Source of the DNA: Evansella caseinilytica
Lineage (GTDB): Bacteria > Bacillota > Bacilli > Bacillales > Salisediminibacteriaceae
DNA length: 64,000 nt
Assembly (NCBI RefSeq): GCF_900107275.1
Contig: NZ_FNPI01000002.1
Location: 248,001 to 312,000 of the forward strand
Reading direction: 5' to 3'
Position numbers and translations under genes: made by a program. Below are positions 1 through 8,354 of this stretch, in pieces. Every line of letters starts with the position of its first letter. Within the stretch, counting starts at the first letter, position 1. The notes under the pieces are model-generated. The model was not told the origin of the DNA, ran no database searches, and worked only from the letters and a program-made list of their open reading frames with translations.

Positions 1-238
1 TGTGATCATTTCCATTTTGCTGCTGATTGCGGTGCCGAATTTAGCAAAAAACAAAGACATGGCCAATGAAAAAGGTTGTGAGGCAACGATTGAACTGCTG
101 CGGGCTCAAAAAACGGCATATGAAATTGAAACAGGAAACACTTTAACTGATTTGGAGACGTTATTGGCACAAAAATATGTTGATAGAATTACTTGTCCGG
201 ACGGCAGAACGCCGGACATGAAAGACTTGGATTTTTGA
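1..238 (+). CDS. comGC: ComGC competence major pseudopilin, 5' truncated by window edge
   Basis: This is the C-terminal 78 codons of a type IV pilin-like protein. The first visible residues are the hydrophobic helix ending in AVPNL, followed by a periplasmic-type domain with two cysteines (GCEAT and ITCPDG) that in this family form the disulfide of the major pseudopilin ComGC. The reading frame is already open at base 2, so the FTLIE-type prepilin signal and start codon lie outside the window. The next gene starts three bases after the stop, as in comG operons. ComGC polymerises into the pseudopilus that carries DNA to ComEA during transformation. Confidence 0.85.
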   Translation, partial: VIISILLLIAVPNLAKNKDMANEKGCEATIELLRAQKTAYEIETGNTLTDLETLLAQKYVDRITCPDGRTPDMKDLDF

Positions 239-241
239 CCG

Positions 242-703
242 ATGAGCAGATGCAACAATCAATCCGGGTATACGCTGCTGGAAATGATCGGTGTCGTATT
301 CCTTCTGTCCGCCGCGCTGCTCGTTTGTTTTCCAATGTTTCAGCAAGTCAATGAAGCGAAACATGTACAGTATTTTTTCAAGCAGCTGGAACTGGATTTA
401 TATGAGGGACAGATGACGGCAATCCTCGACGGCACGACGGTGGCTCTGGAGTTTTCCAACGACGGTGAACATTATACCGTGAAAAATTTACAGACATCCG
501 TAAAGAAACGGCCTTTTCCGAAAGGAATGACGGTGGTAAAAGGAACATTGGATTTAAACGGCCTGCGTTTTTTGCCTGCAGGTACGATTTCCGGCTCAGG
601 TACACTGAAGTTTTATCACAAACAGGATGTGTACTCACTCGTTCTTCAATTTGTCAGGGGGCGATTTTATGTTGAAAAAAACGGCGGGGTTTTCGTTTAT
701 TGA
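242..703 (+). CDS. comGD: ComGD competence minor pseudopilin
   Basis: A 153-residue prepilin-like protein. The short basic leader ends in SGYTLLEM (about residues 8-15), the prepilin-peptidase (ComC) recognition site with Gly before an aromatic residue and Glu at +5, followed by a membrane helix (IGVVFLLSAALLVCFP). The start ATG lies three bases after comGC. Its position, fourth in comGA-G order, and its length fit ComGD. In this family it is a minor pseudopilin needed for pseudopilus assembly and DNA binding. The next gene overlaps its 3' end by 35 bases, which suggests translational coupling. Confidence 0.82.
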   Translation: MSRCNNQSGYTLLEMIGVVFLLSAALLVCFPMFQQVNEAKHVQYFFKQLELDLYEGQMTAILDGTTVALEFSNDGEHYTVKNLQTSVKKRPFPKGMTVVKGTLDLNGLRFLPAGTISGSGTLKFYHKQDVYSLVLQFVRGRFYVEKNGGVFVY

Positions 704-992
704 AGTGATGGTTTCGTTGGTCCTCTTTGCATTGACTGTCGGCACCATTTTGCCGGCGGTGGTCCTCGTGCAAAAGGAGCGCTCGGCAATTCGGGAAGAA
801 CGGCTGGCAGAGGAGTATTTGCTTGATGTATACAATCGTATTTATTACGAAGGGGAAGCTGTCGCATCGCACCATGTGAGTAAAAATGGTACCGAATACC
901 AACTGACGATTCGGCAGGAACCCGTTGAGGGAGTATGTATTACCTGGAGAGGGAGGAATGCAAGACAATATGAGCGATGTCTTACGAAATAA
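669..992 (+). CDS. comGE: ComGE competence minor pseudopilin
   Basis: A 107-residue prepilin-like protein starting at ATG 669 after a GGGGGCG ribosome-binding site. The frame is open upstream, but the earlier codons belong to the overlapping comGD tail. The signal GFSFIEV (residues 7-13) is the prepilin peptidase cleavage site, with Glu at +5, and is followed by a hydrophobic helix. It overlaps both comGD and comGF, as is usual in comG operons. The assignment rests on operon position and length, because minor pseudopilins diverge strongly in sequence. Confidence 0.78.
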   Translation: MLKKTAGFSFIEVMVSLVLFALTVGTILPAVVLVQKERSAIREERLAEEYLLDVYNRIYYEGEAVASHHVSKNGTEYQLTIRQEPVEGVCITWRGRNARQYERCLTK

Positions 993-1452
993 ATCTTCCG
1001 CCGGCATGACGATGCTCGAGCTGCTGATTAGCTTCGCGATTTTCATGATAATCTCCTCGATGGTTCCGCTTGTTTTCAGCTGTTTGACCAAACCGGATGT
1101 TCAAACGATCTCCCATGAAGAACAAACATTGTTTTTTTTCCAGCTTCAATTAGATTTTCGCTCAAGCAGTGATTTTTGGACAAACGAGCAAGGAACGATT
1201 CTCTTTTTTACACGGCCGGCGGATGGCGCGGTAATTCAGTATGAACTGTATCAGGATAAAGTCCGCCGTAGAGTGAACAACGCAGGGCACGAGGTTTTCC
1301 TGCAACGGGTAAATGATTTTCAGGTGCAGGCGGAAGCGTTTGGCATTTCTGTCGAAATCAGCGGAAAAGGGGATTTTCACCGCGCTGTCACTATCGTACA
1401 CCCGCGCTATTTCAGCAACTTAAGCGAGGTGCAGGATAATAATGAAAAATGA
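958..1452 (+). CDS. comGF: ComGF competence minor pseudopilin
   Basis: About 164 residues with a prepilin signal AGMTMLELL followed by a hydrophobic segment (ISFAIFMIISSMVPLVF). ATG 958 is preferred because GGAG at 946-949 sits eight bases upstream. A TTG at 925 would place a long tail in front of the signal. It overlaps comGE by 35 bases and comGG by 11. Family members are minor pseudopilins of the transformation pseudopilus. Identification is by position and signal type. Confidence 0.75.
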   Translation: MQDNMSDVLRNKSSAGMTMLELLISFAIFMIISSMVPLVFSCLTKPDVQTISHEEQTLFFFQLQLDFRSSSDFWTNEQGTILFFTRPADGAVIQYELYQDKVRRRVNNAGHEVFLQRVNDFQVQAEAFGISVEISGKGDFHRAVTIVHPRYFSNLSEVQDNNEK

Positions 1453-1825
1453 AAAAGGAATGGCGTTGCTGTTGACCGTTGTGATGTTATTTGTGTTAAC
1501 ATCGCTGCTGCTGCACCTGCTATCTGTTTATGAAAGTGAAAAGCTGTTTTTGCAAATGGAAAAGGATTGGCATTCGTTGGATCATTTGCTACTGACCGGA
1601 ATGGAGGAAGTCCTTTCGCTGCTGGAGCAGGGAAAGTCAGGAGACCTGGCCGCAGGCAAGCTGAATTACAGCGATGGCGTAGTACATTATCAAATAACGC
1701 GGACAGCCGGAAGCGAGCAGACGATATTTCTGCAGGCAGAACTGTTTTCCGGGAGAACACGCCACGTGAAAATGACGCGAAACGCTATCAGCGGAGAGAT
1801 CGCACAGTGGGTGGAGGGCGGTTGA
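1442..1825 (+). CDS. comGG: ComGG competence minor pseudopilin
   Basis: A 127-residue protein starting inside the end of comGF. The N-terminus has a short charged leader (KNEKG) and then a strongly hydrophobic helix (MALLLTVVMLFVLTSLLLHLL). No Glu occurs at +5 after the glycine, which is typical of ComGG, the atypical pseudopilin of the operon, thought to cap or prime the filament. The remaining 90 residues are soluble. It is the last gene of the comG operon. About 210 bases without a convincing gene separate it from yqzE. Confidence 0.75.
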   Translation: MKNEKGMALLLTVVMLFVLTSLLLHLLSVYESEKLFLQMEKDWHSLDHLLLTGMEEVLSLLEQGKSGDLAAGKLNYSDGVVHYQITRTAGSEQTIFLQAELFSGRTRHVKMTRNAISGEIAQWVEGG

Positions 1826-2037
1826 ACACACTGACAGGATGCCAAGCCATTTCTCTATCCGGAAAAATGCGATTGACGAACATCCGCAAACCTATGAACC
1901 GGTCGCTGAAGAACAGCAAAGCTTTTGCAACCGATAAGCATGGACGAGCAGCCGGAAAAAATATTTTAGTTTTACCGGAATAACATCCACGGTTGCAGGC
2001 AACGCTGTGACCAGAACACAAAAAGGGAGTGGTTCCT

Positions 2038-2232
2038 GTGAAGCCAAATGATTACGTAAAGTACTTAACGCAACAGTTTGTCACCTATGTAGATTTGCCA
2101 AAAGAAGAGCGCCAGGCGAGAAGAGAAGAAAAACGACTTTTACGGCCGCCGAAGGCGTATCGCTTATTCGGTCTGATTCCGTTCGCTGTTAGTCAAGCGC
2201 TGCGGCGCCTGAAAGATGAAAATGCCGACTAA
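2038..2232 (+). CDS. yqzE: YqzE family small protein
   Basis: A 64-residue protein. GTG 2038 is chosen because AAAGGGAG at 2022-2029 lies eight bases upstream. The sequence NDYVKYLTQQFVTYVD at the N-terminus and the highly charged middle (KEERQARREEKR) match the YqzE family, which follows comGG in Bacillus. Its function is unknown, and in B. subtilis it is transcribed with comG. No transmembrane segment is obvious. Seven bases after the stop begins a dispersed hairpin repeat that probably serves as the 3' terminator. Confidence 0.75.
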   Translation: MKPNDYVKYLTQQFVTYVDLPKEERQARREEKRLLRPPKAYRLFGLIPFAVSQALRRLKDENAD

Positions 2233-2238
2233 TCTTAA

Positions 2239-2367
2239 AGTGTTTGTTCAAAAAGATCGTTTTTTCTCTTTTTGAACAAATACGAAGCAATGAGCGGGTT
2301 TCTCTTCTCAAGGCGAGGAGCAGCGAATGGAGCCATTGCCGCCTCTGTTTTAGCTTTTGAGACATCC
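2239..2367 (+). repeat. Dispersed hairpin repeat (chimeric ends)
   Basis: The left end is a near-perfect palindrome at 2243-2280 (TTTGTTCAAAAAGA, loop, TCTTTTTGAACAAA), directly followed by the family mark GAAGCAATGAG. The body ends with GCCATTGCC and a right end GCTTTTGAGACATCC. That right end belongs to the other hairpin subtype (TGTCTCAAAAGGG), so this copy mixes two end types. It lies between yqzE (+) and yqhG (-) and could terminate both. Confidence 0.7.
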
Positions 2368-2386
2368 ACGTCACGCTGCTGTCCAA

Positions 2387-3184
2387 TCAGGCATCGAGAG
2401 GGTGGCGATGGCAGTAAAATAATCCGCCGTTAATGATATCGATGTCAATCTTCGGTTCATATTGTGCCCGCAGCGCTTCTTTTTCCTGATAGTATGAATC
2501 GGGCTTTTCGTCTTCACCGTCATAAAACGCTTCAAGCAGTTCTTCATCTGCTTTCCAACGTTCCACCGCTTCTTCCGCCCAAATGTGAGCTTCCTGTTCC
2601 AACTGCTGTATGAAATACTTTCTGATACGCTCCAGCCCAGCTTCCGGCATGATGACAGGACTGATCGTAAAACAATAATCAGGAATTTGCACCTGAAATT
2701 GTTTGTTTTTCAACTGCTCGGCAGCATCGTTGATCATTTCACCGGTTATTAGGCTGAGGCCGATGGAAAAAAAACGATCTTTTTTATGATCGCAGCAATA
2801 AGAGATGTTGCCGTTAAGAACGAGCCACGGTTTTAGCGGCAAGGAATTCCCGGCAGGGGAGACTGCCTCATAAAGAAGCGCATATCTGCCAAGCTGTGTT
2901 GCTGTCTGAAAAATTTGGTGCAGTCTCGGAGAACCGAAATGGATTTTCTCTCCTTTGATACTTTCGTCGGCTTTTTCTGCATCGGTGATCAGCGTTAACT
3001 GATACGGCGCCGGCTGCCCGCCGATTTTTTCAATATAATGCCAGTAAAACGGGCGATTCATCAGCGCTTTATCCATGGCAACCGACAGCTGAATGTGCAG
3101 ATGACTGTCGGATTCTTCTAAAATCGGACTGTCGTTTTCCAGAAAAAATTGCTTTAAATAGCGGTGTATCTCCGTTCGATTCAT
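2387..3184 (-). CDS. yqhG: YqhG family protein, unknown function
   Basis: A 265-residue soluble protein with no recognised catalytic motif. ATG 3184 is preferred over ATG 3190 because AAAGGAAG lies about seven bases upstream of it. The N-terminus (NRTEIHRYLKQFFLEND), the middle (RPFYWHYIEKIGG) and the C-terminus (DIDIINGGLFYCHRHPL) are those of YqhG, found beside the helicase gene yqhH in Bacillus. It lies downstream of yqhH on the same strand, so the two probably form a transcription unit. Nothing in the sequence shows the molecular function. Confidence 0.78.
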   Translation of the reverse strand: MNRTEIHRYLKQFFLENDSPILEESDSHLHIQLSVAMDKALMNRPFYWHYIEKIGGQPAPYQLTLITDAEKADESIKGEKIHFGSPRLHQIFQTATQLGRYALLYEAVSPAGNSLPLKPWLVLNGNISYCCDHKKDRFFSIGLSLITGEMINDAAEQLKNKQFQVQIPDYCFTISPVIMPEAGLERIRKYFIQQLEQEAHIWAEEAVERWKADEELLEAFYDGEDEKPDSYYQEKEALRAQYEPKIDIDIINGGLFYCHRHPLDA

Positions 3185-3308
3185 GGTCATTCTTCCTTTC
3201 GCAACTGTACAACGAGGAGAAGCCTCTTTGATGGATTGGCGGGACTTTCATCAGGTGGAGCAGCGTTTCCACCTGATTCCCCGATGCTTCAGCATACTGA
3301 AACGAGGG

Positions 3309-4937
3309 TTACTCGGCAATAACAGCAGATAGATTATCGAGCTTTACCCGGATTTCTCCTTCGGAATCAGAATGGAGAAGGATGTTGGCTACGTGTTCTT
3401 CCACCTGATCTCCCGGCAACTGCTCAAGTATGTCGTCGAGCTTGCCGATGACGTCTTCAAACAAGCCGATTTTTTTATACAAGAGTCCTAAAATATGCTC
3501 TTCCACCGTACCTTGAACAGCAAAATTATAAATTTCCACGTCCTCGGTTTGTCCAAGGCGGTGGATTCTGCCGATACGCTGTTCAATTCTCATTGGGTTC
3601 CATGGCAGATCATAGTTAATCATTTTATGACAAAATTGCAGGTTAATTCCCTCTCCGCCGGCTTCCGTCGCTATCAGGACTTGGGCATGATCTTTAAATA
3701 GCTGCTTCATCCAATCCTTTTTGCTTCGCTTGAAGCCACCGCGAAACGGAACGGCTTTGATTCCGTGCTGCCCTAAAAACCATTGCAAAAACAATTGCGT
3801 GGCGCGGTATTCCGTAAATATAATCATCTTGTCGTCGGAGCCTTGGATGAGGGAGAGAACCTGTTCCGCTTTGGAATTGATGTTCACGTTGTTGATGAGC
3901 GCCATAATCTCCGCTAGATCGTCCCTGATTCCGGTATGATATTCATATTGCTCTATCAAATTTTTTAATGTCATATAAACGGCTTCCTTGCTGGAACATG
4001 CTTCCCGCTGCAGCGTCAGTGTTGTAAACGCCAATCCTTCCGCGATACCGCGCCATTTGGTTTTTAACGAGCTCACGGCAGCATACAATGCTTTCTCATC
4101 TTCCGTGAAAAATATTGGTACTGTTTCCACTTTGCGTTTTGGCCAGTTCATCCCTGAATCGGAGCGGCGGTTGCGGACCATCACCTTTTGGATCAGCTGA
4201 TTCAGTTCGTGTTGCGCGTCTTCCTGTTTATATTTTTGCTCGAAGCTTGATTCGTCACCTAAATGTCCTGGCTTTAATAACGAAATTAAATGAAAAACTT
4301 CACTCAATCGATTTTGTACAGGGGTAGCAGTGAGCAGCAAGCAAAACTTTTTTTTCAAACTTTTGACGAACTGATAATTTTTTGTTTTTTTATTTTTTAG
4401 CTTGTGAGCTTCGTCGACGATAATAAAATCGTAGTCGATGCTTTGAATCACGGCGGCGTGGGGCTCCCGTTTGGCGGTGTCGATGGATGTTACCGCCACG
4501 TCAATTTGTTCCCAGGCTGGTTTTTTTCGCTGTTCGATTGCCGGAATATAAAACTTTTCATTTAATTCGCGACACCATTGTGTAACAAGGGAGGCAGGCA
4601 CCATAATAAGCACTTTTTTAACGAGACCGCGAATCATATATTCTTTGAGAATCAGCCCTGCCTCTATTGTCTTTCCAAGACCTACCTCGTCAGCAAGAAT
4701 CGCTTTTCCGTTCATTTTTTCAATCACTGTTTGAGCGGTTTCAAACTGATGGGGAAATACCTCGAGGGACGGTAAATGCTTGGGCGCCTCTAATCCGTAA
4801 AATGATTCAACCAGCCGGGATTTCCCTGCCGCAAGAGCCATTTTGAATTGTTGCCAATTTCCCCAATCTTGCGGATGATGAAGTGATTCCAGGAATTTCC
4901 CCACCCATTCCTCGTCAAAACGAATATCCGGTATCAT
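3309..4937 (-). CDS. yqhH: SNF2/RapA-type DEAD/H helicase YqhH
   Basis: A 542-residue superfamily 2 ATPase. Visible motifs are I (DEVGLGKT, about residues 83-90), II (DEAH), III (LLTATPVQNR), IV-V (ATEAGGEGINLQ) and VI (RIEQRIGRIHRLGQ), the last two forming the C-terminal RecA-like domain. The pattern is that of bacterial SNF2-family remodellers such as RapA/HepA, which act on RNA polymerase or DNA-protein complexes. The family's role in Bacillus is not established. ATG 4937 follows GAGGAG. It is transcribed divergently from the glycine-cleavage operon. Confidence 0.88.
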   Translation of the reverse strand: MIPDIRFDEEWVGKFLESLHHPQDWGNWQQFKMALAAGKSRLVESFYGLEAPKHLPSLEVFPHQFETAQTVIEKMNGKAILADEVGLGKTIEAGLILKEYMIRGLVKKVLIMVPASLVTQWCRELNEKFYIPAIEQRKKPAWEQIDVAVTSIDTAKREPHAAVIQSIDYDFIIVDEAHKLKNKKTKNYQFVKSLKKKFCLLLTATPVQNRLSEVFHLISLLKPGHLGDESSFEQKYKQEDAQHELNQLIQKVMVRNRRSDSGMNWPKRKVETVPIFFTEDEKALYAAVSSLKTKWRGIAEGLAFTTLTLQREACSSKEAVYMTLKNLIEQYEYHTGIRDDLAEIMALINNVNINSKAEQVLSLIQGSDDKMIIFTEYRATQLFLQWFLGQHGIKAVPFRGGFKRSKKDWMKQLFKDHAQVLIATEAGGEGINLQFCHKMINYDLPWNPMRIEQRIGRIHRLGQTEDVEIYNFAVQGTVEEHILGLLYKKIGLFEDVIGKLDDILEQLPGDQVEEHVANILLHSDSEGEIRVKLDNLSAVIAE

Positions 4938-4999
4938 CTGTATCTCCTCATTTCCTGTTTCTTTTCTAAAGAATAAAAAGCGATTTTTAGATCAACCAC

Positions 5000-5062
5000 T
5001 TGCGTTTAAAAAAAGAATAATGGTACGATATAAATTGAGAAAAGATGGTTGTTTGTTAGTAT
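5000..5062 (+). promoter_or_regulatory. Candidate sigma-A promoters of the gcv leader
   Basis: Two plausible promoters lie upstream of the glycine riboswitch. One is TTGCGT (5000-5005), 18 bases, TACGAT (5024-5029). The other is TTGAGA (5035-5040), 16 bases, TAGTAT (5057-5062). Either would start transcription before the aptamer at about 5128. They were chosen by eye, and neither is a perfect consensus. Confidence 0.4.
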
Positions 5063-5127
5063 AGACCTATTTGTGAAATTTCATGAATCAGAAATGACGG
5101 ATAATTGAATAAAGCGAATGAAAGCAA

Positions 5128-5668
5128 GGGGAGAGAGCATCTCATTCTTTTAATGTGTGTTCAAAAAGGAGGACATACCAGCGGCAAGAAGGTCGAGGCG
5201 CGGCAGGACCGAGCAGCGGAACGTACACTGAACGTACGTGAGCAGCGGAGGACAACGCTGGCGTTGAGATTCGCAGGCGCTGGTTCTCGCACTTTTTGAA
5301 CATCCTCTTAAAATGTGTGTTCAAAAAGGAGGACACACCAGCGGCAAGAAGGTCGAGGCGCGGCAGGACCGAGCAGCGGAGCGTACACCGAACGTACGTG
5401 AGCAGCGGAGGGGCAACGCAACGATGAGATTCGCAGGCGCTGGTTCCCGCACTTTTTGAACATCCTCTACGTAGGGATGTCGCCGAAGGAGCAAGCAGTA
5501 GAAGCTGTGAATCTCTCAGGCAAAAAGACTCTTGTTGGACGCACCTCTGGAAAGAGCTTGATAATGAAGGCAAGACACCCAAGGGGCTACCTGCATTTGC
5601 AGGGGAAACTCTCAGGTAAGAAAGACAGAGACAGAAGCATGCTGCAAGGCAGGTTTCTGTCTTTTTTT
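5128..5668 (+). promoter_or_regulatory. Tandem glycine riboswitch, aptamer I loop interrupted by repeats
   Basis: Conserved glycine-aptamer blocks are present. Aptamer I has GGAGAG (5130-5135), then after the insertion CGCCGAAGGAGCAA (5481-5494) and CTCTCAGG (about 5513-5520). The linker and start of aptamer II read GACTCTTGTTGGACG and CACCTCTGGAAAGAG, followed by ACACCCAAGGGG and AAACTCTCAGG. An intrinsic terminator follows (GACAGAA...TTCTGTC plus a T-run, 5630-5668), as expected for an ON switch in front of gcvT. The variable hairpin after GGAGAG, normally 15-20 nt, here contains about 330 bases. Its stem survives on both sides (GCATC 5137-5141 with GATGT 5476-5480), so the aptamer core may still fold. 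Confidence 0.88.
5151..5470 (+). repeat. Two tandem copies of a 160-bp hairpin-ended element
   Basis: Two near-identical units with a period of exactly 160 bases (TGTTCAAAAAG at 5158 and 5318; CTTTTTGAACATCCTCT at 5292 and 5452). Each begins TGTGTTCAAAAAGGAGGACA and ends GCACTTTTTGAACATCC, so the ends are inverted repeats. Inside, ACCAGCG near the left pairs with CGCTGGT near the right. The body is GC-rich and shows no believable coding potential. The ends resemble those of the other dispersed repeats in this window. The pair sits in a loop of the glycine riboswitch. Confidence 0.85.
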
Positions 5669-5823
5669 GGCGTTCCCAATAAAAACGTTGCTGCTTCTTC
5701 GTAATTATTTCATGAGCACGTTGAAACAGGCAATGGTTTAGTTAAATGAAGAGCAGGAAATTCTATATTCTGACGTCAGGAGATGCAGAAGCAAATACGG
5801 TTTATTTACCATCCTTTCCTTGA

Positions 5824-5868
5824 AGTGTTTGTTCAAAAAGATCGCTTTTTATCTATTTGTACACATTC
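5824..5868 (+). repeat. Solo hairpin of the dispersed repeat family
   Basis: GTGTTTGTTCAAAAAGATCG followed by a diverged right arm (ATCTATTTGTACACAT). It is only the terminal hairpin, without a body. It lies in the gcvT leader between the riboswitch terminator and the gcvT ribosome-binding site, so it is transcribed with gcvT. Confidence 0.65.
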
Positions 5869-5897
5869 TTAAAGTTTTTTAAGCGGAGGTGGATTCA

Positions 5898-6995
5898 TTG
5901 TCAGGTTTTAAAACGCCATTATTTGATGTTTATCAGGAGTATCAGGGGAAAATCATTGACTTTGGGGGCTGGGATCTTCCCGTTCAATTTTCCGGAATTA
6001 AGGAAGAACACGAGGCGGTACGGACGAGAGCCGGGTTGTTTGATGTTTCGCACATGGGGGAAATTGAGGTGAAGGGTAGCAGTGCGCTTACCTTTCTGCA
6101 AAAAATGATGACAAACAATGTAGCCGTCGTAAAAGAAAATGGATGTCAGTATAATGCAATGTGCTATGAAGACGGAGGAACCGTCGATGACATTGTTTTG
6201 TATTGCCGGGGAGAAAATAATTATTTGCTGGTAGTCAATGCGGCAAACATCGCTAAGGATCTGGACTGGCTAAAGCATCATGCAGCAGGCGATGTTCTTA
6301 TTCAAAATGTTTCTGACAAGTATGCCCAATTAGCTGTTCAAGGACCGCTGGCAGAACAAATCATGCAAAAATTAACGGCGGCGAATCTTTCCGAAATCCT
6401 GTTTTTTCACTTTCGTGACGGAATACAGCTTGCCGGAAAAACGGCGCTGATCTCAAGAACAGGTTATACAGGAGAAGACGGCTTTGAAATTTACTGTAAG
6501 CCGGAGGATGCTGCCGACTTATGGAAAGCAATCCTTGATGCCGGGAAAGCGGAAGGAATATTACCGTGCGGACTGGGTGCAAGAGACACGCTGCGCTTCG
6601 AGGCTCGTCTGCCGTTATATGGCCAGGAGTTATCAAAGGTTATCACCCCTTTGGAAGCGGGCATCGGCTTTGCCGTAAAAACAGATAAAGCAGCGGAGTT
6701 TATCGGGAAACAGGCGCTAACAATACAAAAGGAAAGCGGAGTCCCGCGTCGCCTTGTCGGCATTGAGATGCTGGACAAAGGTATACCGCGGACGGATTAC
6801 GAAGTGTTTAAAGACGGCAAAAAAATCGGCTTTGTTACTTCCGGAACACAATCGCCGACACTGAAGAAAAACGTCGGGCTTGCACTTATTGATTCTGCTT
6901 ATCAAGCACTAAACACCGAGCTGGAGGTTCAAGTGCGGAAGAAGCGGTTGAAAGCGAAGGTAATTGCAACGCCGTTTTATAAACGTCAACGCTAA
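5898..6995 (+). CDS. gcvT: Aminomethyltransferase, glycine cleavage T protein
   Basis: A 365-residue tetrahydrofolate-dependent T protein. It releases ammonia from the aminomethyl group on lipoylated GcvH and passes the carbon to tetrahydrofolate. Typical blocks are visible: [55 protein letters not shown] and [12 protein letters not shown]. The start is TTG 5898 (MSGFKTPLF), with GGAGG at 5885-5889 eight bases upstream. GTG 5889 would lie inside that ribosome-binding site. It is first in gcvT-gcvPA-gcvPB behind the glycine riboswitch. GcvH is not in this window. Confidence 0.93.
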   Translation: MSGFKTPLFDVYQEYQGKIIDFGGWDLPVQFSGIKEEHEAVRTRAGLFDVSHMGEIEVKGSSALTFLQKMMTNNVAVVKENGCQYNAMCYEDGGTVDDIVLYCRGENNYLLVVNAANIAKDLDWLKHHAAGDVLIQNVSDKYAQLAVQGPLAEQIMQKLTAANLSEILFFHFRDGIQLAGKTALISRTGYTGEDGFEIYCKPEDAADLWKAILDAGKAEGILPCGLGARDTLRFEARLPLYGQELSKVITPLEAGIGFAVKTDKAAEFIGKQALTIQKESGVPRRLVGIEMLDKGIPRTDYEVFKDGKKIGFVTSGTQSPTLKKNVGLALIDSAYQALNTELEVQVRKKRLKAKVIATPFYKRQR

Positions 6996-7010
6996 AGGGG
7001 GACAATGACC

Positions 7011-8354
7011 GTGAAATTTCGTTACTTGCCAATGACGGAGCAGGATCGTGAGGAAATGCTCAAGGTGATTGGTGTCGAGAAAATGGATGATTTGTTTGCC
7101 GATATTCCGGAGAAAATCCGTTTTAAAGGAGAGCTGAAGCTGGAAGAAGCCCTCGATGAAACAAGCCTTGTGAAAGAAATGAGCCGTCTCGCGAATAAAA
7201 ACATCCACATTAAAGAATATCCTTCCTTTTTGGGGGCGGGGGTCTATGAGCATTATATTCCGTCTGTCGTAAACCATATGCTGCTTCGCTCAGAATTTTA
7301 TACAGCCTATACACCATATCAGCCGGAGATTTCTCAAGGTGAATTACAGGCAATTTTTGAATTTCAAACAATGGTGTGTGAATTGACAGGCATGGATATT
7401 GCCAATTCTTCCATGTACGACGGGCCGACAGCCCTTGCGGAAGCGGCGATGATGAGTGCTGGACATACAAAAAAGAAAACGATACTTGTGTCGAAAACGG
7501 TTCACCCCGAAGCGCGAGAGGTACTGAAAACAAGCGCCAAAGGGCAAAACTTAACGGTTGTCGAAGTAGACGAACAAAACGGCGTCACAGATCTTGAGCA
7601 GCTTTCGACCTTATATAATGACGATGTTGCCAGCGTTATTGTTCAATATCCTAACTTTTTCGGGAATATCGAAGATTTAGCCGCTGTCGAAAAGATAGTG
7701 CATCAAGGGAAGGCATTGTTTATAGTCTCGGCAAATCCGTTAAGTCTAGGTATTCTTCAGCCGCCGGGAAGGTTTGGGGCAGATGTGGTCGTCGGAGATA
7801 TCCAGCCGTTTGGTATTCCAACACAGCTTGGGGGGCCGCATTGCGGATATTTTGCCGTCACGAAGAAACTGATGAGGAAGGTGCCGGGCAGGCTTGTCGG
7901 TCAGACGACAGATGATAAAGGAAAGCGGGGGTTTGTGTTGACCCTGCAGGCGCGCGAACAGCATATTCGCCGGGAAAAAGCGACGAGTAATATCTGCTCC
8001 AATCAGGCGTTGAATGCTCTCGCCGCTTCGATTGCACTGAGCGCTCTGGGAAAGCGCGGAGTAAAGGAAATTGCTTTGCAAAATATCCGGAAGGCACATT
8101 ATGCAAAAGAACAGCTTCGTAAGCACAACATCGAAATTGTATATGACAGTCCGCAGTTTAATGAATTCGTTATCCGTCTTCCGAAAGCAGTCAGGGATGT
8201 GAACAAGGAGCTGCTTACCCACAACATCATCGGCGGTTATGATCTGTCCCGCTACTACCCTGAAAAAGAGCAGCTAATGCTCGTCGCAGTCACGGAGCTC
8301 CGCTCGAAGGAAGAAATAGACCAGTTTGCTGCTGTATTGGGGGGAGTCAAATGA
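7011..8354 (+). CDS. gcvPA: Glycine dehydrogenase (decarboxylating) subunit 1
   Basis: A 447-residue N-terminal half of the split P protein of glycine cleavage, an aminotransferase-fold subunit that pairs with GcvPB to decarboxylate glycine. Recognisable blocks: [10 protein letters not shown] near the start, [33 protein letters not shown], and [24 protein letters not shown] 7011 gives [11 protein letters not shown] and has AAAGGGGG nine bases upstream. ATG 7005 is only three bases from that site. The stop overlaps the gcvPB start (ATGA), which indicates coupling. Confidence 0.92.
   Translation: MKFRYLPMTEQDREEMLKVIGVEKMDDLFADIPEKIRFKGELKLEEALDETSLVKEMSRLANKNIHIKEYPSFLGAGVYEHYIPSVVNHMLLRSEFYTAYTPYQPEISQGELQAIFEFQTMVCELTGMDIANSSMYDGPTALAEAAMMSAGHTKKKTILVSKTVHPEAREVLKTSAKGQNLTVVEVDEQNGVTDLEQLSTLYNDDVASVIVQYPNFFGNIEDLAAVEKIVHQGKALFIVSANPLSLGILQPPGRFGADVVVGDIQPFGIPTQLGGPHCGYFAVTKKLMRKVPGRLVGQTTDDKGKRGFVLTLQAREQHIRREKATSNICSNQALNALAASIALSALGKRGVKEIALQNIRKAHYAKEQLRKHNIEIVYDSPQFNEFVIRLPKAVRDVNKELLTHNIIGGYDLSRYYPEKEQLMLVAVTELRSKEEIDQFAAVLGGVK

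Noticed and set aside
1567-1983. A 138-codon plus frame overlapping comGG and running into the gap before yqzE
   Set aside because: Arg- and Asn-rich shadow of comGG with no start signal; comGG itself has pilin-like features in the other frame.
5105-5704. Several open frames on both strands in the gcv leader
   Set aside because: They consist of the 160-bp repeats and riboswitch sequence.
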